Of a DNA stretch of 15,591 nucleotides, positions 6,538 to 13,488 are shown piece by piece. The DNA comes from DASZOC01 sp035550975 (lineage in GTDB: Bacteria > Actinomycetota > CADDZG01 > WHSQ01), in contig DASZOC010000022.1 of assembly GCA_035550975.1 (NCBI GenBank), forward strand, positions 1-15,591. Direction: 5' to 3'. Numbering within the stretch: position 1 is the stretch's first letter; each line of letters starts with the position of its first letter. The notes under the pieces are model-generated. The model was not told the origin of the DNA. It saw nothing but the letters and a program-made list of their open reading frames with translations, and made no database searches. Position numbers and translations under genes: made by a program.

Positions 6538-8802
6538 ATGGAGCACGCCCAGCACACGAGCGACGTCCACGACGCAGACGGCGCGCACGAAGACCGCCAC
6601 CCAGGGCGGGTCGACGGCTCGATCACCTACGACGTCAGAGGCATGACCTGCGCGTCTTGCGCGCGGCGCGTCGAACGCACGCTCGCGTCGCAGAGCGGGG
6701 TCGAGGACGCCGGGGTCAACTTCGCGCTCGAGCGGGCTACCGTCCGGCTGACCGACGGAGCCGACACCGAAGCGCTGACGCGCGCCGTCTCGGAGGCGGG
6801 CTACGAGCTCGTCCCGCGTGACGCCGCCTCCTCGCATGCGGGACACGGGGAGCACGACCACGGGATCGCGATAGGGCAGGAAGAAGAGCTGACGCGCCTC
6901 GCGTGGCGTCGCTTCGTAGTGGCAGCAGTCCTCACGGTTCCCGTCGTCCTGCTGGCCATGTTCCCGGGTGTGTTCGGTGCGGCCATGCACGACACGTGGA
7001 CCCGGTGGGTCATGTTCGCGTTCACGACACCCGTCCAGTTCTGGGCCGGGCGGCCTTTCCTGACCAGCGCAGCCAAGCAGGCCCGCCACGGCGCAACGAA
7101 CATGGACACGCTCGTCGCCATCGGGACGCTGGCCGCGTACGGATATTCCGTCGTGTCTCTGTTCGCGCACGGTGACGTCTACTTCGAGACCGCCGCCGTC
7201 ATCCTCACGTTCCTCCTGCTCGGCAAGTACTTCGAGCATCGTTCCAAGTCGCGGGCGAGCCGCGCCATCAAGACCTTGATGGAGCTCGGTGCCAAGCAGG
7301 CGCGGGTCGTGCGCGATGGGCTGGAGGTGCCGGTCGATATCGACGAAGTCGTGCCGGGAGACCTGATGCGCGTCCGGCCCGGCGAGAAGATCCCCACCGA
7401 CGGCGTCGTCATAGAAGGGGAGAGCGCGATCGATCGGTCGATGCTCACAGGCGAATCGGTCCCGGTGGCCGTAGGACCCGGCGAAGAGGTGTTCGGAGCG
7501 ACCGTCAACACGTCCGGGTCACTCCTCGTCGAAGCGACGAAGATCGGCGGTGACACCGCGCTGGCGCAGATCGCTCGGCTGGTCGAAGAGGCCCAAGGTC
7601 GGAAGGCTCCTATCGAGCACCTGGCGGACAAGGTCGCGTCCATCTTCGTTCCGGTGGTCCTCGTGATCGCAGCCTTGACGTTCGCGGCATGGATGCTGAC
7701 GGACCACGACGTCGGCACTTCGCTCGTCGCCACCGTCGCCGTCCTGATCATCGCCTGTCCGTGCGCGATGGGTCTCGCGACGCCCGCCGCGATCATGGTG
7801 GGAACGGGACGTGCCGCGCAGCTCGGCATCATCGTCCGCGGCGGAGAGGTCCTGGAGGCTTCGGGTGACATCGACGTCGTCGTGCTCGACAAGACGGGCA
7901 CGCTGACGGCCGGCACGATGTCGGTGACTGATCTCGTGCCTGCAGCGGGCATCTCCGAAGAGGAGCTGCTGACCGCAGCCGCCGCGGTCGAATCACGGTC
8001 GGAGCACCCGGTCGCGGCGGCGATCGTCGAAGCCGCGACCGCCCGCGACCTCGGTGTGCCGGAGCCGGAAGGCTTCACCTCGTCCACAGGTCTCGGTGTG
8101 GGCGCGACGGTAGACGGCAAACAGATCAAGGTTGGGCGACGAACGTTCGTGGAAGGCGACGCGACCCAGGAGCTCGAAACCGAAGCGCGGCGGCTGGAGG
8201 ACGAGGGCAAGACCGTCGTATGGGTCTCGCGTGGTGACCACCTCCTCGGCTTGATATCCGTCGCCGACACCGTCAAGCCGTCGGCGGCGCGAGCCGTCGA
8301 GCGGCTTACCGGCTTGGGACTCGACACGCTGATGATCACCGGCGACAACGCCGCGACCGCTCGTGCCATCGGCAACCAGCTGGGGATCGACGATGTCATC
8401 GCCGAGGTGATGCCGGCCGACAAGGTCACCGAGGTCAAGCGGCTGCAAGCCGAAGGGAACAAGGTCGCCATGGTCGGCGATGGCATCAACGACGCTCCCG
8501 CCCTCGCGCAAGCAGATCTCGGGATAGCGATAGGCACGGGCACGGATGTGGCGATCGAGGCCGCAGACCTCACCCTCGTCGGCGGCGACCCGATGGCTGC
8601 AGCGACGGCGGTCGACATATCGCGACGCACGTTGAAGACGATCAAGCAGAACCTGTTCTGGGCCTTCGGCTACAACGTCGCGGCGATCCCGCTGGCCGCG
8701 CTGGGCCTGCTCGACCCGATGATCGCCGCCGCGGCGATGGCATTCTCGTCGGTCAGCGTGGTCCTGAACGCGCTTCGTCTGAAGCGTTTCCGTCCGGCCT
8801 GA
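6538..8802 (+). CDS. copA: Cu(I)-exporting P1B-type ATPase
   Basis: A 754-residue copper-transporting ATPase that couples ATP hydrolysis to Cu(I) export across the cytoplasmic membrane. A His-rich N-terminus (His3, 6, 11, 17, 21) precedes one heavy-metal domain with GMTCASC (35-41), followed by a second His cluster (His100, 103, 106, 108). The membrane and catalytic core is complete: actuator TGES (304-307), metal-site CPC (407-409), phosphorylated Asp451 in DKTGT, HP (490-491), TGDN and GDGINDAP (647-654). The last helices contain YN and MAFSSVSVVLNALRLKRF; with CPC, these are the Cu(I)-type (P1B-1) signature. ATG 6538 is chosen because it lies downstream of the CsoR-type promoter and has GGGAG (6524-6528) 9 bases upstream; the longer in-frame version begins inside the previous gene. 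Expression is probably copper-induced. Confidence 0.97.
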   Translation: MEHAQHTSDVHDADGAHEDRHPGRVDGSITYDVRGMTCASCARRVERTLASQSGVEDAGVNFALERATVRLTDGADTEALTRAVSEAGYELVPRDAASSHAGHGEHDHGIAIGQEEELTRLAWRRFVVAAVLTVPVVLLAMFPGVFGAAMHDTWTRWVMFAFTTPVQFWAGRPFLTSAAKQARHGATNMDTLVAIGTLAAYGYSVVSLFAHGDVYFETAAVILTFLLLGKYFEHRSKSRASRAIKTLMELGAKQARVVRDGLEVPVDIDEVVPGDLMRVRPGEKIPTDGVVIEGESAIDRSMLTGESVPVAVGPGEEVFGATVNTSGSLLVEATKIGGDTALAQIARLVEEAQGRKAPIEHLADKVASIFVPVVLVIAALTFAAWMLTDHDVGTSLVATVAVLIIACPCAMGLATPAAIMVGTGRAAQLGIIVRGGEVLEASGDIDVVVLDKTGTLTAGTMSVTDLVPAAGISEEELLTAAAAVESRSEHPVAAAIVEAATARDLGVPEPEGFTSSTGLGVGATVDGKQIKVGRRTFVEGDATQELETEARRLEDEGKTVVWVSRGDHLLGLISVADTVKPSAARAVERLTGLGLDTLMITGDNAATARAIGNQLGIDDVIAEVMPADKVTEVKRLQAEGNKVAMVGDGINDAPALAQADLGIAIGTGTDVAIEAADLTLVGGDPMAAATAVDISRRTLKTIKQNLFWAFGYNVAAIPLAALGLLDPMIAAAAMAFSSVSVVLNALRLKRFRPA

Positions 8803-8812
8803 GGAGCGAGCG

Positions 8813-9442
8813 ATGGCGAAGATCTTCCTGGTGCGGCACGGGGCGACGCTATGGAACCTGGAGAAGCGAGCCCAGGGCCACGCGGACATCGATCTCAACG
8901 AAGAGGGCCACAAGCAAGCCGCGAGCGTAGCCAGTGACTTGTCTCGCATGGACATCGACGCGGTGTACGCAAGCGACCTGAAGCGAGCGGTGGACACGGC
9001 GACACCCATCGCCGCCGCGCACGGGCTCGAGGTCGTCGTCGACAAGGATCTGCGTGAGATCGACCAGGGGGAGTGGGAGGGATTGACCGCCGACGAGATC
9101 CGCGAGCGGTGGCCGGACCTGTGGGGGCCGAACCGGCACTACAACGCGCGACCCGGCGGCGAATCACCGCAAGAGGTACGCGCGCGGGCGCTCGAGGCCG
9201 TCGAGCGAGCCGTCCGGTCACACCCGGACGGCCGCATCGTCGTCGTGAGCCACGGCGGAACGATCCGGTGGATCAGCGCAGAGGCGCTCGGTTATGACGA
9301 CTACCGGTCACGGCGCATCCGGGGGCTCGGCAACGGCGCGGTCGTCTGCATCGACGCGCACCTCGACGGCGACCGCCTGGTGCTCGGGAACCTCGCGCGG
9401 TTGGACGGCAATACGACGGACCTCGACGACCCGAACGACTAA
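8813..9442 (+). CDS. Histidine phosphatase / phosphoglycerate-mutase family protein
   Basis: A 209-residue branch-1 histidine phosphatase. It has the LVRHGATLWN catalytic motif (Arg8, His9, Gly10), an acid in LREIDQGEWEG (Glu82) and the second catalytic His147 in VVSHGGTIRW. Family members include cofactor-dependent phosphoglycerate mutase, alpha-ribazole phosphatase and glucosyl-3-phosphoglycerate phosphatase. The length and the EIDQGEWEG form favour a phosphatase of the CobC/GpgP/PhoE kind over a glycolytic mutase, but the substrate is not determined. GAGGAG (8801-8806), overlapping the copA stop, is 6 bases before the ATG, so it is almost certainly co-transcribed with copA and hence likely copper-responsive. 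No established copper role for this family is known to me. Confidence 0.92.
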   Translation: MAKIFLVRHGATLWNLEKRAQGHADIDLNEEGHKQAASVASDLSRMDIDAVYASDLKRAVDTATPIAAAHGLEVVVDKDLREIDQGEWEGLTADEIRERWPDLWGPNRHYNARPGGESPQEVRARALEAVERAVRSHPDGRIVVVSHGGTIRWISAEALGYDDYRSRRIRGLGNGAVVCIDAHLDGDRLVLGNLARLDGNTTDLDDPND

Positions 9443-9456
9443 GTCGTCACACGACT
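9435..9456. repeat. Small palindrome/hairpin at the end of the copA unit
   Basis: ACGACT occurs at 9435-9440 and 9451-9456 with the complementary AGTCGT at 9442-9447 between them. This gives a 6-1-6 palindrome across the stop codon and an alternative 6-bp stem with a 3-base loop (9442-9456). There is no following T-run, so it would be at best a weak terminator. Confidence 0.35.
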
Positions 9457-9508
9457 CAGATGCGGCAACGGCGGTAGCTCGCGTCGCCGGCGGGGTTACG
9501 CCTCCTGC

Positions 9509-9520
9509 TAGCGTGGGTTC
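9509..9520 (+). promoter_or_regulatory. Candidate leaderless promoter (-10 box TAGCGT)
   Basis: TAGCGT at 9509-9514 ends 6 bases before the ATG at 9521. There is no Shine-Dalgarno sequence before the start and no clear -35 at the expected distance. Spacing fits transcription starting at the ATG. Confidence 0.42.
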
Positions 9521-10702
9521 ATGGAATTCAGACGGATCGAGAGGTTCCCTCCCTACGTCTTCTCCATAGTCAACGACCTCAAGGCGCAGGCGCGGCGCGC
9601 GGGCGAGGACATCATCGATCTGGGCATGGGCAACCCGGACATCCCGACGCCGGATGCGGTAGTCGACAAGCTGAAGGAAGCGGTCGACAACCCGCGCAAC
9701 CACCGTTACTCCGCATCGCGCGGGATCCCGAAGCTCCGGACCGCGGTGTGCGATCTGTACGAACGGTCGTGGGGCGTGCAGCTCGATCCCGGTACCGAAG
9801 CCGTCGCCGTCATCGGCGCCAAGGAGGGGCTGTCGCACCTGGCGTGGGTGCTCCTCGAGCCGGGGGATTCGGTGCTGGTGCCGGAGCCGACGTACCCCAT
9901 CCATACCTACGCGATGTTGCTCGCCGGCGCGACCGTGACGTCGGTTCCCTTGGCGTTCGGAAGCGATTTCTTCGCAGAGCTCGTCTCGGCTTACGAACGC
10001 GCGGAACCGAAGCCGCGCGTGGTCCTCTGCTCGTTCCCGCACAATCCCACGACTTCGCTCGTGGACCTCGGCTTCTTCGAGCAACTGGTCGAGTTCGCGA
10101 AGGCTCGAGATGTCATGGTCGTGCACGACCTCGCGTATGCCGACCTCGTGTTCGGCGAGGAACGAGCACCTTCGTTCATGCAGGTGCCCGGCGCGAGGGA
10201 CGTGGGCGTCGAGTTCTTCTCGATGTCGAAGTCGTATTCGATGCCGGGATGGCGCCTCGCTTTCGCCGTCGGCAATCAAGAGATCATCGGCGCGCTCACG
10301 AAGCTGAAGTCCTATCTCGACTACGGCGTGTTCCAACCGATCCAGATCGCTGGGATCATCGCGCTGAACGAATGCGGCGAGGTGCCGAAGCAGATCCGGG
10401 AGATCTACCTCACGCGCCGCGACGCGTTGTGTGACGGCCTCGACAGGATCGGATGGAGCATGACGCGGCCCCCAGCGACGATGTTCGCGTGGGCCCCGAT
10501 CCCGGAGCCGTTCAAGAGCCTGGGTTCGCTGGAGTTCGCAAAGTTTCTCGTGCGAGAGGCGAAGGTCGCCGTGTCACCGGGTATCGGGTTCGGCAAAGCC
10601 GGAGACGATCACGTTCGCTTCGCGCTCGTCGAGAACGAGCAGCGGATCCGCCAAGGTGTCCGCGGCATCCGGCGTGCGCTCGAGCTGGGCGCTCCCGTCT
10701 GA
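9521..10702 (+). CDS. alaC: AlaC-like pyridoxal-phosphate aminotransferase (class I/II)
   Basis: A 393-residue fold-type I aminotransferase that closely resembles E. coli AlaC as I remember it. Shared features are the RIERFPPYVF start, ED(I)IDLGMGNPD, YSASRGIPKLR, IGAKEGLSHL, VPEPTYPIH, VVHDLAYAD, PSFMQVPGARDVGVEFFSMSKSYSMPGWR and SLEFAKFLVREAKVAVSPGIGFG. Lys237 in SMSKSY is the expected Schiff-base lysine. AlaC makes alanine from pyruvate and glutamate; relatives act as aspartate, LL-diaminopimelate or methionine-salvage aminotransferases, so the substrate is the uncertain part. The length is normal and the protein appears intact. The GNAT gene follows after 8 bases and is probably co-transcribed. 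The start lacks a ribosome-binding site and is preceded by a TAGCGT box. Confidence 0.92.
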   Translation: MEFRRIERFPPYVFSIVNDLKAQARRAGEDIIDLGMGNPDIPTPDAVVDKLKEAVDNPRNHRYSASRGIPKLRTAVCDLYERSWGVQLDPGTEAVAVIGAKEGLSHLAWVLLEPGDSVLVPEPTYPIHTYAMLLAGATVTSVPLAFGSDFFAELVSAYERAEPKPRVVLCSFPHNPTTSLVDLGFFEQLVEFAKARDVMVVHDLAYADLVFGEERAPSFMQVPGARDVGVEFFSMSKSYSMPGWRLAFAVGNQEIIGALTKLKSYLDYGVFQPIQIAGIIALNECGEVPKQIREIYLTRRDALCDGLDRIGWSMTRPPATMFAWAPIPEPFKSLGSLEFAKFLVREAKVAVSPGIGFGKAGDDHVRFALVENEQRIRQGVRGIRRALELGAPV

Positions 10703-10710
10703 TCCCCGCG

Positions 10711-11340
10711 ATGGACGTCCGCGAGTCCGTCCTCGAGACCGGCGAGCGGGTCGTGTTCCGGCCGATCGTGCCGGACGACAAACAGCTGCTGCAGGAAGGT
10801 CTTTCCCGGCTGTCGCCGGAAGGGCGCTACCTCCGGTTCTTCAGCCCGATCGATCACTTCACCGAGCGCCAGCTGCGCTACCTGACCGAGATCGACTACG
10901 AAGACCACTTCGCATGGGTGGCTCTGCTCCCCGACAACCACGAGTCGCCGGGCGTCGGGGTGGCGCGCTGGATCCGGTTGGCCGACGAGCCGGACGTCGC
11001 GGAGGGAGCGGTCACCGTAGTCGACGCCTACCAGGGCCGCGGGATCGGGAAGACCTTGCTGTGGCTCGCGGCCTATTCCGCGATCCAGCGGGGGATCCGG
11101 TGCTTCCAGGTGTGGACGCTCGGCGACAACGCGCCGGTGAGCCATCTGATGGAGGAGCTCGGTGCGAAGCCGGGCCGCGTCGAGGGCGGCGTCCAGGAGT
11201 TCCGGGTCCCGCTGCCTGCCGAGCCATCGCAGCTCGAGGGGACGCCCACGCCCCTGATCCTGCGAGCCGTCGCCGAAGGCAAGCTGACGGCGAGCGTGCA
11301 CGAGGACCTGCGCCCGAAGACGCGTCTCGAGCGCGCTTAG
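10711..11340 (+). CDS. GNAT-family N-acetyltransferase
   Basis: A 209-residue acetyltransferase. The acetyl-CoA pyrophosphate loop QGRGIGKTLL (108-117) matches the Q/RxxGxG/A motif A, preceded by the strand AVTVVDAYQ and followed by a helix LAAYSAIQRGIRCFQVWTLGDNAPVSHLMEELG, which fits motif B. The N-terminal RESVLETGERVVFRPIVPDD and SPEGRYLRFFSP resemble the GNAT domain of bacterial protein-lysine acetyltransferases, so a protein substrate is possible but unproved. About 40 residues follow the fold (PTPLILRAVAEGKL...RLERA). The ATG at 10711 is chosen from the protein's natural start 8 bases after the aminotransferase stop; an in-frame extension from 10453 overlaps that gene and is rejected. 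Its stop overlaps the convergent TetR stop. Confidence 0.88.
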   Translation: MDVRESVLETGERVVFRPIVPDDKQLLQEGLSRLSPEGRYLRFFSPIDHFTERQLRYLTEIDYEDHFAWVALLPDNHESPGVGVARWIRLADEPDVAEGAVTVVDAYQGRGIGKTLLWLAAYSAIQRGIRCFQVWTLGDNAPVSHLMEELGAKPGRVEGGVQEFRVPLPAEPSQLEGTPTPLILRAVAEGKLTASVHEDLRPKTRLERA

Positions 11341-11936
11341 TCGCTTAGCAATCCTCGCAAGCAGAACGCGACCGCTTCGTCCGCAAGCTCCGGTCGATCC
11401 GACGACGCCTGGTCGTCGTCTTCCAGATACGTCTCGACGAAGTGGAAGATCGCACCGAGGATCCCGTGGGCCATCAGCTCGGGATCGCCGTGGCGGATCG
11501 CGCCCGAGGCCATGCCCTCTTTGATGTGGCCCGCGACATCCGCGACCACGATCTCTTGGCCCTTCTGTACGAGTCCGGCGAACTCGTCATAGCGCGCCGC
11601 GATCCTCAGGACCTCGAGGACGCTCGGGTTCCCTCGGAAGAACCCGATCGACGCACGGATGCCTTCCTCGATCCGGTCGACTGGATCGGCGACGGCCGCG
11701 ATCGCCGCTTGCTGCGACCGCCGCAGCTGCAGCAGCGACTCCTGCAACAGCTCCGCGAACACTGCTTCCTTCGAAGGGAAGTACCAGTAGAAGACGCCCT
11801 TGCCCACACCGAGCGCGTCACATATGTCACCGACCGCCGCGCCGTGGTAGCCCTGCTCGGCGAACAGCTTCGCTGCTTCCTCGAGGATCTGCTCGCGGCG
11901 CTCGGAACCTCTACGGGTCAGTTTCCGCTCTTTCAT
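11337..11936 (-). CDS. TetR/AcrR-family transcriptional regulator
   Basis: A 199-residue one-domain-plus-ligand-pocket repressor. The N-terminus is basic (MKERKLTRRGSERREQ), followed by the typical first helix ILEEAAKLFAEQGYHG and the helix-turn-helix AAVGDICDALGVGKGVFYWYFPSKEAVF (about 33-60), a near-consensus TetR DNA-binding domain. The rest is helical and would form the ligand pocket and dimer interface; the inducer is unknown. It is divergent from the P-loop protein at 11971 with only 34 bases between starts, so it is likely to repress that gene and itself. The stop TAA (11337-11339) overlaps the TAG of the convergent GNAT gene. No Shine-Dalgarno sequence precedes the ATG, and TAGTCT lies 7 bases upstream. 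Confidence 0.93.
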   Translation of the reverse strand: MKERKLTRRGSERREQILEEAAKLFAEQGYHGAAVGDICDALGVGKGVFYWYFPSKEAVFAELLQESLLQLRRSQQAAIAAVADPVDRIEEGIRASIGFFRGNPSVLEVLRIAARYDEFAGLVQKGQEIVVADVAGHIKEGMASGAIRHGDPELMAHGILGAIFHFVETYLEDDDQASSDRPELADEAVAFCLRGLLSD

Positions 11937-11949
11937 CGCGCTCAGACTA
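11937..11949 (-). promoter_or_regulatory. Candidate leaderless promoter of the TetR gene (-10 box TAGTCT)
   Basis: Read on the - strand, TAGTCT (11949 down to 11944) ends 7 bases before the ATG at 11936. It lies back-to-back with the box of the divergent gene inside a 34-base gap. Any TetR bound here would block both. Confidence 0.42.
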
Positions 11950-11955
11950 GCCCGA

Positions 11956-11970
11956 TAGGCTGCCGAGCCG
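11956..11970 (+). promoter_or_regulatory. Candidate leaderless promoter (-10 box TAGGCT)
   Basis: TAGGCT at 11956-11961 ends 9 bases before the ATG at 11971; the spacing is slightly longer than at the other starts. No Shine-Dalgarno sequence is visible. The -35 region would fall inside the TetR coding start. Confidence 0.35.
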
Positions 11971-13302
11971 ATGGTTCAGAATGCTAGCGATCGAAGACGC
12001 GTGGTCATCGTGGGGGCCGCGGGGCGAGACTTCCACAACTTCAACGTCCACTATCGGGCCGATCCGCGCTACGAGGTCGTGGCATTCACCGCGACGCAGA
12101 TCCCCGGCATCGACGACCGGGTGTACCCGGTCGAGCTCGCGGGGGACCTGTATCCCGAGGGGATACCGATCCACAACGAGGACCAACTCGAAGCCATCGT
12201 CCGTGATCAGGGCATCCACGAGGTCGTGCTCGCGTACTCCGACATCTCGCACGATCAAGTGATGCACATCGGGTCGCGGGCACTTGCCGCCGGCGCGGAC
12301 TACGTCCTGCTCGGCCCCCGGTCGACCGCGATCAAGGCGAACCTGCCGGTGGTCGCGGTCTGTGCCGTCCGAACGGGCTCGGGGAAGTCCCAGACGACGC
12401 GTGCCGTGACGCGCATCCTGCAGGCCGCCGGTAAGAAGGTCGCCGTAGTCCGGCACCCGATGCCTTACGGGCATCTCGCCGACCAGATCGCCCAGCGCTT
12501 CGAGACGTTCGAGGACCTGAGCGCGGCCGACTGCACGATCGAGGAGCGCGAGGAGTACGAACCGCACCTTGCTCAGGGGTCGATCGTCTATGCCGGCGTC
12601 GACTACGGCAAGATCCTGGAACGCGCCGAGTCCGACGTCGACGTGATCCTGTGGGACGGCGGCAACAACGATCTGCCGTTCTACGCACCCGACGTCCACA
12701 TCACCGTCGCCGACCCGTTGCGCGTCGGGCACGAGACCCGCTATCACCCCGGAGAGACGAACCTGCGCATGGCCGACATCGTCGTGATCAACAAGATCGA
12801 CTCGGCCGCCTCGGAAGACGTCGCTACGCTGAAGAAGACGATCACGACCGAGAACCCCGACGCCGTCATCGTGGACGCACATTCGCCGGTGACGCTCGAG
12901 GAGGGGGCGGATCTCTCCGGCAAACGCGTTCTCGTCGTCGAGGACGGGCCTTCGTTGACGCACGGCGAGATGGGTTTCGGCGCCGGTGTGGTTGCTGCTC
13001 GTGAAGCCGGCGCGGTGCTGATCGACCCGCGTCCGTGGGCCACCGGCTCGATCGCGGGCGTCTATTCGAAGTATCCCCACATGGGAGCGCTGTTGCCCGC
13101 GATGGGGTATTCGGCGGAGCAGAGGAAAGACCTCGAGGACACGATCAACGCTTCGGATGCGGACGTCGTCCTGATCGCGACGCCGATCGACCTGCGCAGG
13201 ATCTGCAACCTCACCAAGCCGGCCGTCCGCGCCTCCTACGAGCTCGAAGAAGTCTCGACCCCGACCCTCGCCGACATCCTCGCCGACCGCCTGAACCTCT
13301 AG
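11971..13302 (+). CDS. Cyclic 2,3-diphosphoglycerate synthetase-like P-loop protein (COG2403 type)
   Basis: A 443-residue protein with an N-terminal Rossmann-like part (VVIVGAAGRDFHNFN, 11-25) and a central P-loop NTPase domain. That domain has the Walker A segment RTGSGKSQ (134-141, Lys139), WDGGNNDLPFYAPDVHI (from 228) and an NKID element (274-277) as in G-protein-type folds. The GGNND and DPLRVGHE blocks match the family of the Methanothermus cyclic 2,3-diphosphoglycerate synthetase, which closes 2,3-diphosphoglycerate to its cyclic anhydride with ATP. Bacterial members are often just called GTPases, and the bacterial reaction is not settled as far as I know. The start is the ATG at 11971, divergent from a TetR gene that may control it. 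Length and motifs indicate an intact gene. Confidence 0.85.
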   Translation: MVQNASDRRRVVIVGAAGRDFHNFNVHYRADPRYEVVAFTATQIPGIDDRVYPVELAGDLYPEGIPIHNEDQLEAIVRDQGIHEVVLAYSDISHDQVMHIGSRALAAGADYVLLGPRSTAIKANLPVVAVCAVRTGSGKSQTTRAVTRILQAAGKKVAVVRHPMPYGHLADQIAQRFETFEDLSAADCTIEEREEYEPHLAQGSIVYAGVDYGKILERAESDVDVILWDGGNNDLPFYAPDVHITVADPLRVGHETRYHPGETNLRMADIVVINKIDSAASEDVATLKKTITTENPDAVIVDAHSPVTLEEGADLSGKRVLVVEDGPSLTHGEMGFGAGVVAAREAGAVLIDPRPWATGSIAGVYSKYPHMGALLPAMGYSAEQRKDLEDTINASDADVVLIATPIDLRRICNLTKPAVRASYELEEVSTPTLADILADRLNL

Positions 13303-13304
13303 CG

Positions 13305-13326
13305 CGGAGCTGGTCGCCTCGCTCCG
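13305..13326. repeat. Short hairpin after the P-loop protein gene
   Basis: CGGAGC (13305-13310) and GCTCCG (13321-13326) form a 6-bp stem with a 10-base loop just after the stop at 13302. There is no T-run. It could be part of the terminator for the + strand gene together with the larger structure that follows. Confidence 0.45.
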
Positions 13327-13333
13327 GTCGGTT

Positions 13334-13475
13334 GCGGGGGCTTGCCTACGGGAGGGGGCGCGACGGGGGCCGCCTGAACGGCGGCTCGCCTGCTCGCTTC
13401 CGGCGGATCGCACTTTGCCGACCCATTAAGGAGCGATCCGCCTCCAGAGCCCCTCCCTTCCAGGCAAGCCCCCGC
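13334..13475. repeat. 142-base nested inverted-repeat structure in the convergent intergenic gap
   Basis: The outer arms are a perfect 14-bp inverted repeat, GCGGGGGCTTGCCT (13334-13347) and its complement (13462-13475). Inside, GGGAGGGG (13350-13357) pairs with CCCCTCCC (13450-13457), extending the stalk. Two further hairpins sit within: GCCGCC/GGCGGC (13369-13374 with 13380-13385) and a perfect 10-bp pair GGCGGATCGC (13402-13411) with 13433-13442 around a 21-base loop. Together they form a stalk with two branches that could fold on either strand. Possible roles are a bidirectional terminator between the convergent genes, a structured RNA or a non-autonomous repeat element. I see no U-tract, no transposase and no target-site duplication. 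Confidence 0.8.
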
Positions 13476-13488
13476 GCCCTCCTGTTGG

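Noticed and set aside
7179..8645. 488-codon antisense open frame opposite copA
   Set aside because: Its product is a low-complexity Ser/Thr/Ala/Arg sequence with no motifs, while the + strand has every P-type ATPase motif. Long antisense frames are common at this GC content.
9308..10336. 342-codon antisense open frame opposite the aminotransferase
   Set aside because: It covers an intergenic gap and parts of two well-supported genes, with no recognisable features.
11947..13413. 488-codon antisense open frame opposite the P-loop protein
   Set aside because: It is Arg/Val/Asp-rich without recognisable domains, covers the divergent promoter gap, and lies opposite a gene with clear motifs.
13334..13475. 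Integron attC site interpretation of the inverted-repeat structure
   Set aside because: Length and fold are in the range, but the RYYYAAC and GTTRRRY core sites are not at the ends and no integrase or cassette array is nearby.
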